The notes: a model not told the origin generated them from the sequence alone. A DNA stretch of 64,000 nt from Marinomonas maritima (GCF_024435075.2 NZ_JAMZEG020000002.1:558001-622000); one strand, 5' to 3'. Counted from the first letter of the stretch, positions 1-7,884 are shown. Numbers and translations: made by a program.

Positions 1-457
1 CATCAATAGAGACCTTGTTTTTAATCACTTCTGCTTTCGTTCGCTGGCCTTTCCGGTAGCGTTTTTTTCCTTGTCTCAAATGGCGATAAAGTGTCCCTTT
101 GTTTCTTTTGTCATCATGGATGTACTGATAAATCCATTCATGACTAACAGGAACACCACAGTTTTTGAGTACGTCAGAGACTTGCTCAGGACTCCAGTCA
201 ATTTCAATTAAAATACGAATAAAATCAATCGTCTTTGATGATATACGATATTTAGCGGATGTTTTTCGCCGTATTAAACAAGCGCTTTGAGCTTTGTCAG
301 GGCAATATTCTGTTACTTTTTTATTCCGCTTTAGCTCACGATAAACCGTCGCTCTATGACAATTCAGTGTTCGTGCAATATTTGCCACTGATATTTCTTG
401 TCCTAAAAGAGCGGAAATCTGGTATCTTTTGCCTTCGGTCAACTGCTGATAATTCAT
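1..457 (-). CDS. IS30-family transposase, N-terminal part (cut by window edge)
   Basis: This leftward reading frame starts at the ATG at 457-455 and stays open to base 1, giving about 152 residues. It begins MNYQQLTEGKRYQISALL and has the IS30 N-terminal helix-turn-helix (IARTLNCHRATVYRELKRN, about residues 27-45). A second DNA-binding segment follows, with WSPEQVSDVLK and HEWIYQYIHDD. These are typical IS30 features upstream of the DDE catalytic core, which lies outside the window. No stop or frameshift is seen in this part. Transposases of this family cut and join the element ends using a DDE triad. Whether the whole gene is intact cannot be judged here. Confidence 0.88.
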   Translation of the reverse strand, partial: MNYQQLTEGKRYQISALLGQEISVANIARTLNCHRATVYRELKRNKKVTEYCPDKAQSACLIRRKTSAKYRISSKTIDFIRILIEIDWSPEQVSDVLKNCGVPVSHEWIYQYIHDDKRNKGTLYRHLRQGKKRYRKGQRTKAEVIKNKVSID

Positions 458-556
458 GTTGGTACTGCTTCATTCTGTGGTAAGAAGAATCATACCAACT
501 TCAGCAGTTGGCTTCCTCTACACCTCTATTGCAGTGTCGCACTTATTATCTGAATT
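1..556 (-). mobile_element. IS30-family insertion sequence, partial (element 1)
   Basis: The element begins beyond the left edge. The part seen is the 5' half of a leftward IS30-type transposase gene plus about 100 bases of terminal DNA. The outer end is placed near 556, where the sequence GTGTCGCACTTATTATCTGA followed by ATTTA resembles the usual IS30-family terminus (inference). An inner inverted repeat, CCAAC (495-499) and GTTGG (507-511), lies between the end and the start codon. The element abuts the truncated-looking gene at 581. Confidence 0.7.
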
Positions 557-580
557 TAGGTTGATCTAGTTGAGAGTGAT

Positions 581-1462
581 GTGTTTGATAGAAGCATAGA
601 TGAAAACCTAAATAGGTATATAGAAGAGGCTATTTTCTTTTTTAAAAACTCAGAGTCTGATTATAGTTTTGTTATCGAGAATAATCATGGAGAAAAATCA
701 GACGATTTGTTTTTAAGTCGTCGTTCATATTTAGTTTATCAGACCCAGCTGTACCGATACGCTAGTGGTGATGATTTTGATTTCTGGTGGAAATGCTTTT
801 CTATATTTTCTAAAGTGAATAAGACTTTCATCTATAAGCTTATGTGGTTGAAGAATAACGTAAATAAGTATAACAGATGGGGAGAATTTTATAATAAGTT
901 CAAGATATCTAGGGATATTCCATTGTTGAGCTATATTGTAGCATGTGATCCAAATTTATCTGATAGAGAAATTCATGCAAATAATTTTTTATCTGAGCTG
1001 ATAGAAAACAGGAAGTATTTTAACGGTGATACACAAAAAGACTTTGTAAGAGCAATGCTATACGACTTAAAAGATTTGAACTTTGATTCTAATGGATTGT
1101 ACTTTGAACAGTGTGAATACTATTTTAATAAGCATCTTACTTCACCTGAATACATTGAAATTTTGGAATGTAGAGGGATGAATAATGAGGCTAATATTGA
1201 AGTCGTTGATTTATCTGCTAAGTTGAAAAATGCTCTAAATGATGAAGTACCTGACAATGAAATTTTTGACAAAAAATATATGTCTGAGCTTTTTGAAAGA
1301 ATTAATATGATTTTTAAAGGACAGCTAGACTCTTTGGGTATTGCGTGTTCATCTTTATCAGAAGCTAAAGAATCGAAAAAAATGTTTTGCCTTTACTGGC
1401 TTTACCCTGATTTTTTTCAAGTGAAACAGCCTGTAACTTACTTGATAGCAGTCAGTTCTTAA
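581..1462 (+). CDS. Hypothetical protein, N-terminal part of a frameshifted gene
   Basis: This is a 293-residue AT-rich reading frame of unknown function. It is rich in Asn, Lys, Phe and Tyr and predicted mostly helical, with no signal peptide or membrane segment. The start used is GTG at 581 without a convincing ribosome site. The frame is open upstream to 560, immediately beside the IS30 end, so the native start was probably lost to the insertion. Its last residues after FF (from 1418) are probably out of frame. After a run of seven T (1411-1417) the plus-one frame continues smoothly (SSETACNLLDSSQFLNKE) into the next ORF. The original protein was probably about 480 residues or more. I do not recognise a family. 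Confidence 0.5.
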   Translation: MFDRSIDENLNRYIEEAIFFFKNSESDYSFVIENNHGEKSDDLFLSRRSYLVYQTQLYRYASGDDFDFWWKCFSIFSKVNKTFIYKLMWLKNNVNKYNRWGEFYNKFKISRDIPLLSYIVACDPNLSDREIHANNFLSELIENRKYFNGDTQKDFVRAMLYDLKDLNFDSNGLYFEQCEYYFNKHLTSPEYIEILECRGMNNEANIEVVDLSAKLKNALNDEVPDNEIFDKKYMSELFERINMIFKGQLDSLGIACSSLSEAKESKKMFCLYWLYPDFFQVKQPVTYLIAVSS

Positions 1463-1488
1463 ATAAAGAGTTAGAATTTGTTTTTTTT

Positions 1489-2019
1489 ATGGATGAAGAG
1501 AAAGAGCTTAAGGAGATAAGTGATTTAAGATGGGGGTTTATTGACAAAGTTTTCAAATCGAAAAAGGAAGACTTTAAGTCAAGATATCCACTTGATTCAA
1601 TCTATGATAATGCGGCTGCTTTATCAGCTTACGGGTCAAGAACGCCAGACGTTTTTCAATATTTATTAACGCTACTAGAAGCTGATATAGATATTGTTTC
1701 AATATCAGCTAAGGGCGCGATAGTATCGAATGCATTTGCTCTTTCTTCAAAGGAAAAACTCTCATCCAAAGCTTACTACACGAGCCAATCGGTTGAAGAT
1801 TTATTTGATATCTCTTTTGGGGTTTTCTTTAAAAGCCCATCTGTCGGTTATGTCAAAATAATCGTGAAAGCGCTTTACTGTTGGGAGTTGGATAATGTCA
1901 ATCGTTGGTGTACTAATAAAAAGAGCAATCAAGAGTGGTTTTCAAGATTTGATAATCTAGATAACTCGTTCAAAGGCTTAAAAAAAGAAACTATTAGGTT
2001 TGTTAATAGTAAATCTTAG
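1489..2019 (+). CDS. Hypothetical protein, C-terminal part of the same frameshifted gene
   Basis: This is a 176-residue frame whose first ATG is at 1489 with no ribosome site before it. The same frame is open and coding-like back to 1411, so the ATG is probably an internal methionine of a longer protein begun at or before 581. Composition matches the upstream part: AT-rich, helical and charged at the N-terminus (MDEEKELKEISDLRW). The stop codon TAG (2017-2019) lies within the apparent left terminus of the second IS30 element, so the natural C-terminus may also be missing. Function is unknown. Immunity-type or defence-type proteins can look like this, but no motif supports such a call. Confidence 0.45.
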   Translation: MDEEKELKEISDLRWGFIDKVFKSKKEDFKSRYPLDSIYDNAAALSAYGSRTPDVFQYLLTLLEADIDIVSISAKGAIVSNAFALSSKEKLSSKAYYTSQSVEDLFDISFGVFFKSPSVGYVKIIVKALYCWELDNVNRWCTNKKSNQEWFSRFDNLDNSFKGLKKETIRFVNSKS

Positions 2020-3085
2020 ATTTCAAGAATAACCGACACACTTGGTATAGGTAAGAGAGTTAGTTGCCTATAGGCTTCGAATTCTCACACAATCCACCCA
2101 AGTCGTCCAAAAATGAACAACCAATATAAGCAACTGACGCTAAAAGAACGATACCAGATTGAAGGTCTAAATGAACTAGACTTTTCGGCAAGAGTCATCG
2201 AAAACAAGATGGAGCGAAGTAATAAAACGATTGCTCGTGAACTGAGACAATGCCTCAATAGTAAATATTTTGCTGAGACAGCCCACACTCATGCCGCCAT
2301 GATTAGAGCTCAGACTCGCAAGTTTACAAAACGAAGTCAGGAATTGATCGATAAAGTAGAAGGCTTACTCAAATTGAGCTTCACTCCAGAGCAAATTGCA
2401 GGGCGGCTAGCCAGAGAGATACCAACACTAAAAGTCTGCTGCAATACAGTCTACAACATTGTGTTTGAGCAAAGGTGGAGCCATAGATTGGCAAGACAAG
2501 GAAAGCGCTATAAACCACGCAAAGACACGACGGCAGGTGCTCACTTAATTCCTAACCGAGTCGATATCGACCAACGCCCCAAGCAGGTTGATGATAAAAA
2601 AGAAATAGGTCATTGGGAAGGAAACACTGTCTACGGTCAAGACGGTTACTTAGTAGCGTTAACGGAGCGAGTAACAAAGCTCTTATTGATCTGTCGTGTT
2701 AAGAACAAGACGAAAAAATTGGTTTCTAAAGCCATTAAAAAGCTGTTAAAGCCTTTTAAGCATATTTGTCATAGCATCACGTTTGACAATGGAGGCGAGT
2801 TTGCTACCATCAAAGTATTGTCAAAGCACTAAAATGTAAAACCTACTTTGCTAAACCTTATCACTCATGGCAACGAGGTCTCAATGAAAATACCAATGGT
2901 CTGTTGAGGTGCTTTTATCCTAAGGGATTCGCCATCGGTCAGCTGACAGAACAGGAGATTGCAGACACTCAAATGCTAATAAATTTTAGGCAGAGAAAAT
3001 CGCTGAACTATCTCACACCGATTGAAGTATTATTAAAACACACAAAAGGTAACTCTCTATTGCACATCAAGAATTCAGTTTTTGT
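2014..3085 (+). mobile_element. IS30-family insertion sequence, decayed (element 2)
   Basis: The extent is estimated from termini. The left end near 2016 (TTAGATTTCAAGAATAACCG, then ACACA) aligns with small gaps to the complement of the element 1 terminus (TAAATTCAGATAATAAGTGC, then GACAC). The right end is placed near 3080-3085, at ATTGCACATCAAGAATTCAG, where IS30 transposases normally stop. The two ends match each other poorly. The transposase inside is broken, so the copy is probably immobile. Confidence 0.6.
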
Positions 3086-3128
3086 GAAAAATGAGATGCA
3101 GATGAAATGTTTTCCCTTTGTTTATTAG
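2113..3128 (+). pseudogene. IS30-family transposase, frameshifted
   Basis: The first part (2113-2832) gives 239 residues starting MNNQYKQLTLKERYQIEGL, with the IS30 helix-turn-helix (NKTIARELRQC). The core follows with GHWEGNTVYGQ and SITFDNGGEF. The reading frame then shifts between about 2805 and 2817. The remaining core (IVKALKCKTYFAKPYHSWQ, then NENTNGLLRCFYPKG) is read in another frame up to the TAG at 3126. In active IS30 enzymes the first catalytic Asp sits in WEGD; here it is Asn, a second sign of decay. The frame also overruns the usual C-terminus (LLHIK) by about 18 residues, so the normal stop is lost. It differs clearly from element 1. Confidence 0.85.
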
Positions 3129-3132
3129 GCCT

Positions 3133-3519
3133 TTATAAAGGAGTCTTATTGTTTTTTTTAATTCCTAGTAAAAGAATAAAGCCTTGAATAATAAATAAAT
3201 AAGCGCCGGAAACGGGCATGATAATTGCGATTAACATCCCTATTATAATAAAGCCCCAAGCTAATGATATTGGTGGTATAAAGCCTTCATTCAATGCTTT
3301 TTGAAGCATAATACCAAATAGAATCCAGAAAAAGCCTGAAAGTAAAAACCAAACTATTGCCTCTCGATCAAATAACATTTGTCCATTGATAACTGTGCTA
3401 GAAAACCAATGATCTTGATGCATTTCTATTAGGGTATTCCAACCTAATGCCAATCCAATAAGGCTATGGATGACACCTGTTGCTACTAAATAATGACCTG
3501 AGTATTTCATGGCTTTCAT
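3133..3519 (-). CDS. Small integral membrane protein, DUF6463-like
   Basis: This 128-residue protein has about four hydrophobic segments (residues about 9-26, 55-75, 82-101 and 103-121). The N-terminal YSGHYLVATGVIHSLIGLAL pattern and the central WFLLSGFFWILFG resemble DUF6463, a family of small bacterial membrane proteins without known function. The family name is recalled, not checked. It is the last gene of a leftward unit with the TetR regulator at 3544 and the DUF2867 protein at 4158; the gap to the TetR gene is 24 bases. It is probably controlled from the palindrome at 4682-4716. Confidence 0.65.
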   Translation of the reverse strand: MKAMKYSGHYLVATGVIHSLIGLALGWNTLIEMHQDHWFSSTVINGQMLFDREAIVWFLLSGFFWILFGIMLQKALNEGFIPPISLAWGFIIIGMLIAIIMPVSGAYLFIIQGFILLLGIKKNNKTPL

Positions 3520-3543
3520 TTTTTTATCCTTTAATGGTTTAAA

Positions 3544-4161
3544 TCAAACTGATTTCATTTGCTCGCTTGTATTGGCAAGCGGAGGTGTTGGTAAAAACGC
3601 TTTTGATGCCATAGCGGTTACTCTCAAAACGGTTTCTAACGTCGGTGTAGGGTGCACTTGTTGCATGCCTAAAAAGTTTGCATAGGCCATCAACGCTATG
3701 TCTTTTGCTGTTTGTTTTTCCACCCCTAGTTCAAGGTAGCAGCTGGCTAAATAGTCTTGTCTTTGTTGGTCTATTTTTCCTAAATGCTGGGCGATGCTCT
3801 TATCTTTTAAGGCCCACGCTCTGATATGCATTTCGGCCAGTATATTGTGACTAGCAATGACTTGATCCAGTTTGTTAAGACGGTCAAGGGCGGATTCTTG
3901 TGTATTGGCTTGAGCTATAAAATCCAGCGTCATTTTTTGATACCAATGTTCCATTAATGCATCGATAAAATTTTCTCGGTTTTGAAAATGGTGATAAAAA
4001 GAGCCTTTCGTGACGCCTTTTAAATCGCATAAAGGGGTTATTTTTAATGAATCCGGGCCTTTTGTAACCAATACTTCTAAGGCAAATTCAAGCCAATCAA
4101 TTTGGCTATTTTTACCCTCATTATGATTTTTTTTGCTGTTTGTTTTTTGATCGCTTTTCAT
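3544..4161 (-). CDS. TetR/AcrR-family transcriptional regulator
   Basis: This 205-residue protein has the TetR N-terminal DNA-binding domain. The helix-turn-helix is about residues 39-60, with the hallmark KGSFYHHFQNRENFIDAL; the rest is the variable ligand-binding and dimerisation domain. The N-terminus is very Lys/Asn-rich. Its start overlaps the end of the DUF2867 gene by four bases (ATGA), so the two are translationally coupled. Autoregulation through the long palindrome upstream of the operon (4682-4716) is a strong inference. The inducing ligand is unknown. Confidence 0.9.
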   Translation of the reverse strand: MKSDQKTNSKKNHNEGKNSQIDWLEFALEVLVTKGPDSLKITPLCDLKGVTKGSFYHHFQNRENFIDALMEHWYQKMTLDFIAQANTQESALDRLNKLDQVIASHNILAEMHIRAWALKDKSIAQHLGKIDQQRQDYLASCYLELGVEKQTAKDIALMAYANFLGMQQVHPTPTLETVLRVTAMASKAFLPTPPLANTSEQMKSV

Positions 4162-4670
4162 ATTCTGTTGTCTTTTATTGCATTGTTAATAACAGTACGA
4201 GCTATGACATAGTGAAAGGGCAAAATACTATTGACATAGAGGCGCCCAATGAAGGTTTTCTGATTCACAAGGGTCGATATGATGACCTGATCGGACTGTT
4301 TTAAAACAGACAGGTAAAAACTCATGTGTCTGTCTTCAGAATAGGAAATAATTTCATTTTCATACTTTTCACTAATTGTTAAGAATCCCGCTTTGTCTCC
4401 AATAGCGAGCTCGTCACTCGTGGGTCTTAAGTTATCCGCACCAACGGTGAACCCAAATAGTTTGACTATTTTGTTACGAATACGCATTAAAACGGTTACC
4501 CACGTAGGCATATAAGCAAAAATACTATGTTGTAATTGGCTTGGTGTGAGCGTTGTTTTCTCGATGCGTACACTTAGAGCTTCACGAAAGTAAGGTGCTT
4601 GAGCTTTATTTGCTAAACGATCACTTAACGGCTTTTTAAGTGATCGTATATTGGGAAAAAGCCATGACAT
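4158..4670 (-). CDS. DUF2867 domain protein
   Basis: This 170-residue protein resembles DUF2867, a soluble family often found beside regulators or fused to NAD-dependent epimerase-like proteins. Seen are a central segment with FGFTVGADN, a conserved-looking GDKAGFLTISEKYENEIISY stretch, and a C-terminal LPFHYVIARTVINNAI helix. No signal peptide is evident. It is the first gene of the leftward TetR operon, starting only 12 bases from the operator palindrome. The pairing of a TetR with DUF2867 and a small DUF6463-like membrane protein suggests a stress or small-molecule response. The chemistry is unknown. Confidence 0.7.
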   Translation of the reverse strand: MSWLFPNIRSLKKPLSDRLANKAQAPYFREALSVRIEKTTLTPSQLQHSIFAYMPTWVTVLMRIRNKIVKLFGFTVGADNLRPTSDELAIGDKAGFLTISEKYENEIISYSEDRHMSFYLSVLKQSDQVIISTLVNQKTFIGRLYVNSILPFHYVIARTVINNAIKDNRI

Positions 4671-4681
4671 ATTATGTCCTC

Positions 4682-4716
4682 TAAGTTACATACCATACTG
4701 TATGGTATGTAACTTA
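4682..4716. promoter_or_regulatory. Candidate TetR operator (17-bp-arm palindrome)
   Basis: This is a perfect inverted repeat with arms 4682-4698 and 4700-4716 around one central base. The core is ACATACCATAC / GTATGGTATGT. TetR-family operators are commonly ACATACC...GGTATGT-like palindromes. The site sits directly upstream of the TetR-containing operon starting at 4670, so repressor binding would block its transcription. Confidence 0.8.
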
Positions 4717-4789
4717 ATTTGAATCTTCTTCTGAGTAAAGCTTTTTATTTTTAATCGGTGTGTTGTGGGTTAATAGGGGCTTTAAAACT

Positions 4790-5069
4790 CACAACGGGTG
4801 GTGATGAACCGTGGTCACCAAAGGTCATTGCGTAAATGAATGATTACCAAATTAAAATAGTAAAAACAGAAGGGTGCTTCTAATGGCATGATCATCAAGA
4901 TACCGATGAAACCTTTATCGCTTTGGAGAGGACCCTTCGTATAGATTCTCGTGATGGGCACGTCACTTTGAAGAGTGGAGAAATGCATGTCGTCCCTAAG
5001 GGGATTGAGCGCAAACCATTCGCGGACAGTGAGGTGAAAATGAAACGGCTGGCCGCACTGCAACAATGA
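4790..5069 (+). pseudogene. Cupin-domain protein remnant
   Basis: Translation in one frame gives cupin-like sequence interrupted by stops. WSPKVIA (4811-4832) is followed by a TAA at 4833-4835. Then comes MNDYQIKIVKTEGCF and a second TAA at 4881. Then WHDHQDTDETFIALERTLRI continues into DSRDGHVTLKSGEMHVVPKG and IERKPFADSEVK, ending at TGA 5067-5069. Small single-domain cupins have the pattern WHxHxDxDExF...GEMxVVPxGxxHxP. The first His pair is present; the second motif has R where His is usual. The C-terminus diverges into MKRLAALQQ. An 83-residue frame on the other strand here is only its shadow. Confidence 0.75.
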
Positions 5070-5171
5070 TGTATGGATATAGAGTCGCTAATACCAGCGT
5101 GAGGTCGTTTTTTGATACGGCCTTCGTCGTCTGGACTTAAACAAAAAACGACTCTCCTATCAGTGACTATG

Positions 5172-5210
5172 AATAAAATAGAGCCAGAATAAAGCTAAAC
5201 TGGCTCTTCA
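5172..5210 (-). terminator. Terminator for the MipA/OmpV gene
   Basis: The stem is AGAGCCAG (5180-5187) with CTGGCTCT (5200-5207). Read leftward, the stem is followed by ATTTTATTC. It lies downstream of the leftward gene that ends at 5244. Confidence 0.6.
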
Positions 5211-5243
5211 AAAAACTAGAGGTAGTATTCAATTTCCAAGGTT

Positions 5244-5984
5244 TTAAAAGGAATATATCAATATAACTTCAACGGCCGTTTTATGATTTTTTGTAACGAT
5301 GGGACTTGCCTCTACGCTATCACTAAAGCGAATGTGCGTAAGATCGGATGTAACCGTGAAACTTTTCGATAGAGGCTTGATTATGCTTACGCCATAAGAC
5401 ATATAGCTAGTGCTTTTAGAGGTGTGTGTGGCGATAGCGCCACTAGTGCGAGCAGATTCGACCATAGAAACGGAATACAAGTGCTGGCTTAACTTTTCAC
5501 TATTGTACGTATAGCCAATCGAGCCTATTAAGGTATAAGAACCATGATAAAGAGGTACACTAATTAATGAATTAGCAGAAAAACCATCAGATTTTCCTGA
5601 TAAGTCTTGTTCTAGTTCAACTTTGAGAACCCCCAGTTCAATGGCAACTTTAGCGGTTAAGCCTCCTTTACGCTCATCTAGCTTTTTAATATTGTTGTCA
5701 TCTGAATTACTAGGATCAAAAAAAGATTCGTTGTAGTTTAGAGAAAAATCTATTTCTTTTGAAGCATGGTAGCCAATGGAAGTTCCTTGGAGGAAAAAAC
5801 TATCGCTGTCATAAGAAAGAAAAGGAAGGCTTTCTACACCACTATCAACCCCTTTATAAATTGAAGTTGAGTAATTGCTAAAAAAACCTAATTCCAAGTT
5901 GCTTGAATGATTTTGGGCTAAACAAGAGCCTGTTGAAAAGATGGTTAATAATACTAAAATTATTTTATACGTGTGTTTATACAT
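5244..5984 (-). CDS. MipA/OmpV-family outer membrane protein
   Basis: This 246-residue protein has a clear Sec signal peptide (residues 1-23, ending CLAQ). The mature part alternates polar and aromatic residues and ends in ILIYSF, the C-terminal Phe typical of outer-membrane beta-barrels. The segments LPFLSYDSDSFFLQGTSIGY, FFDPSNSDDNN and LDERKGGL match the MipA/OmpV pattern. Members act as MltA-interacting scaffolds or minor porins. The gene stands alone, with a terminator after it. No regulator is apparent next to it. Confidence 0.82.
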   Translation of the reverse strand: MYKHTYKIILVLLTIFSTGSCLAQNHSSNLELGFFSNYSTSIYKGVDSGVESLPFLSYDSDSFFLQGTSIGYHASKEIDFSLNYNESFFDPSNSDDNNIKKLDERKGGLTAKVAIELGVLKVELEQDLSGKSDGFSANSLISVPLYHGSYTLIGSIGYTYNSEKLSQHLYSVSMVESARTSGAIATHTSKSTSYMSYGVSIIKPLSKSFTVTSDLTHIRFSDSVEASPIVTKNHKTAVEVILIYSF

Positions 5985-6128
5985 AACGATACTCCATTAC
6001 CTTCGTGTGTTTTTTAGGTCGCAGTCACTGACTAGCGCAGACTTTTAGTACAACAGGCCTCATACATCATTTGAGAGATCAGGTACGTTTAGTCCTTAGG
6101 AAAAGGACGGTTTTAAATAACGTTTGGG

Positions 6129-6992
6129 TTAATCTCCACGGTCTTTTGGCTTCCAGCCAGGTCGATAAAATAGAAAGCCAACGGCATCGCTTATTTTCTT
6201 AGTCCTCAGAATGTCTTTGATGATTTTCCAAAATTCATAAAAATTAATAATCAGTGGATTCCAAGAACTAATAGGTGTCGTAATGCCGTAAACGACTTTT
6301 TCTTGTTCTGATTTATACGTGCCAAATAGGCGATCCCATATGATTAAAATGCCGCCGTAATTTTTGTCGTGATATGGCTTGTTAGATCCATGGTGTACTC
6401 TATGGACAGATGGCGTATTAAAAACCCGATCCACCCACCCCAGTTTTCCAATTTTTTCTGTATGGATCCAAGTCTGATAAAGAACAACAATAGACAATGC
6501 GATGAAGGTTTGGATTGCGCTGAATCCTATTAATATCATTGGCACAAAAAACAGCCACTCAACCATGCCCTCTACCCAAGCAAGGCGAAGACCAGTCGTT
6601 AAGTTAAACTCAGGTGAAGAGTGGTGAACGCTATGATACGACCATAAAACACGCACTTGGTGTTCACATCGATGCATCCAATAATAGGTGAAGTCGGCCA
6701 TTAGAATAGCCATGACCCAGCTCCACCATGTTGTTGGAATAGTAGAAAAAGCGTAGGTTTGCGTGATGAATAACCCTAGAATAAAAACGAGCCCAAAGAG
6801 TGTTCGATCTAATAAATGGTTAACAACAGCAATGACGAAATTCGCAGTGGTTTCCTTTAAGCTCATGCGTTTTTTTATAGTAAAATCCCAGAGTGTTTCC
6901 GCTATAATGAGAAGAAGGAAAGCAAGTCCAATTACTTCTAATACACTGAGTACACCTGCAAACGCTTCAAATTGTTTGTCGATATAGTTCAT
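6129..6992 (-). CDS. Sterol desaturase / fatty acid hydroxylase family protein
   Basis: This 287-residue integral membrane protein carries the di-iron histidine clusters of the family: HRCEH (107-111), HSVHH (120-124) and HRVHH (197-201), with an extra His at 177 (WIHTEK). Four or so hydrophobic segments precede and surround them. Such enzymes hydroxylate or desaturate lipids at a non-haem di-iron centre in the inner membrane. It is coupled to the 69-residue membrane protein at 6992 (start and stop share a base) and is divergent from the TetR gene at 7273, which probably controls it. The lipid substrate is not predictable. Confidence 0.88.
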   Translation of the reverse strand: MNYIDKQFEAFAGVLSVLEVIGLAFLLLIIAETLWDFTIKKRMSLKETTANFVIAVVNHLLDRTLFGLVFILGLFITQTYAFSTIPTTWWSWVMAILMADFTYYWMHRCEHQVRVLWSYHSVHHSSPEFNLTTGLRLAWVEGMVEWLFFVPMILIGFSAIQTFIALSIVVLYQTWIHTEKIGKLGWVDRVFNTPSVHRVHHGSNKPYHDKNYGGILIIWDRLFGTYKSEQEKVVYGITTPISSWNPLIINFYEFWKIIKDILRTKKISDAVGFLFYRPGWKPKDRGD

Positions 6993-7201
6993 TACTTTTC
7001 CACCTTATCTGTATTTTCTTCTGGAAAGAGATATAGAAACCAAAGGAGCCAGCAAAGGTTGAGTAAATCCAGTGCGCTGCCCGTGCCTTGAAAGTAGTTA
7101 AGAACCTCTGGGAGCTTGTATAGCCCAATGATCCCGAGAAATCCTAACCACCAATGTTTTTGCATAATCATAGTCATTACCCTATTATTAAAATCAAACA
7201 A
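6992..7201 (-). CDS. Small membrane protein upstream of fatty acid hydroxylase
   Basis: This 69-residue protein has two hydrophobic segments (about residues 15-28 and 43-58) and a charged end (FPEENTDKVEK). The first Met is at 7201; an internal MTMIMQKHWWLGFLG at residue 9 is an alternative start. It is the first gene of the leftward hydroxylase unit. The hydroxylase start overlaps its stop by one base, so translational coupling is likely. I recognise the general type (short membrane partner of a sterol-desaturase-like gene) but not a function. Confidence 0.6.
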   Translation of the reverse strand: MFDFNNRVMTMIMQKHWWLGFLGIIGLYKLPEVLNYFQGTGSALDLLNLCWLLWFLYLFPEENTDKVEK

Positions 7202-7207
7202 AAAATG

Positions 7208-7225
7208 AATGAACGTACGTTCGTT
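7208..7225. promoter_or_regulatory. Candidate TetR operator (GAACGTACGTTC)
   Basis: The perfect 12-base palindrome GAACGTACGTTC at 7211-7222 extends to AATGAACGTACGTTCGTT with one mismatched pair. It lies in the 71-base gap between the leftward hydroxylase pair and the rightward TetR gene. It is well placed for TetR control of both directions. Confidence 0.65.
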
Positions 7226-7272
7226 GTAATTTTAAGCATGACTATGCTGATAAATCAAGTTAGAGTCAATAT

Positions 7273-7884
7273 ATGAAAAAAATACTGAATAAAAATCTCA
7301 GCCGAGATGAATCTACTCGAAAACGTCGTGAGTTAATTCTAGAGACCGCGATAGAGTGCTTTGTGAATAAAGGCTTTCATCAGACGAGTATTCGAGACAT
7401 TGCCAACAGTGCGTCTATTAGCCTTGGGGGTCTTTATAATCATTTTGATAGTAAAGACGCTCTTATTGCTGAAATAGCGGTTCTTGAAGCGATTGAGCTT
7501 GAAAAATTTGAAAGGATACTCGCAAAGTACAGTGACCCTCTGGTCGCAATAGAAAAATTTTCTATTGCATATTTGCACTATATCCAACAGCAACCTAATG
7601 CGACTTTGACCGTTGAAATAACGACTGAAGCGATACGAAATCCTATTATTGCGGAAGGCTTTATAACGAACAGAAAAAAAATATCGGAAGCCATATCAAG
7701 CGTTTTATCTAGGGGAGTTGAGCTCAAGCAGTTTGACCCTATCATGAACGTTGATGAGGTAGCTGAACTTATCATCGATTTGGTAGAAGGGTTGGGATTA
7801 AGGTCTGCTTTTTTAGGGAAAAAAACCAGTAAAATATCCAAAGCATCCTTACAATATATGATTAAAAAATGTGTAAGTGCCTAA
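7273..7884 (+). CDS. TetR/AcrR-family transcriptional regulator
   Basis: This 203-residue protein has the TetR DNA-binding domain at about residues 18-63, including TSIRDIANSASISLGGLYNH and FDSKDALIAEI. The C-terminal half is the effector and dimer domain. It is transcribed away from the hydroxylase pair and shares with it the palindrome at 7208-7225. By family habit it represses the neighbouring genes and itself, and is relieved by a hydrophobic ligand, perhaps a fatty acid. The ligand is inferred from the target enzyme only. Confidence 0.9.
   Translation: MKKILNKNLSRDESTRKRRELILETAIECFVNKGFHQTSIRDIANSASISLGGLYNHFDSKDALIAEIAVLEAIELEKFERILAKYSDPLVAIEKFSIAYLHYIQQQPNATLTVEITTEAIRNPIIAEGFITNRKKISEAISSVLSRGVELKQFDPIMNVDEVAELIIDLVEGLGLRSAFLGKKTSKISKASLQYMIKKCVSA

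Noticed and set aside
259..483. Rightward 74-residue frame at the left end
   Set aside because: It runs antisense through the IS30 transposase gene, which has clear family motifs.
4815..5066. Leftward 83-residue frame
   Set aside because: The cupin-like sequence is on the other strand; this frame has no family features.
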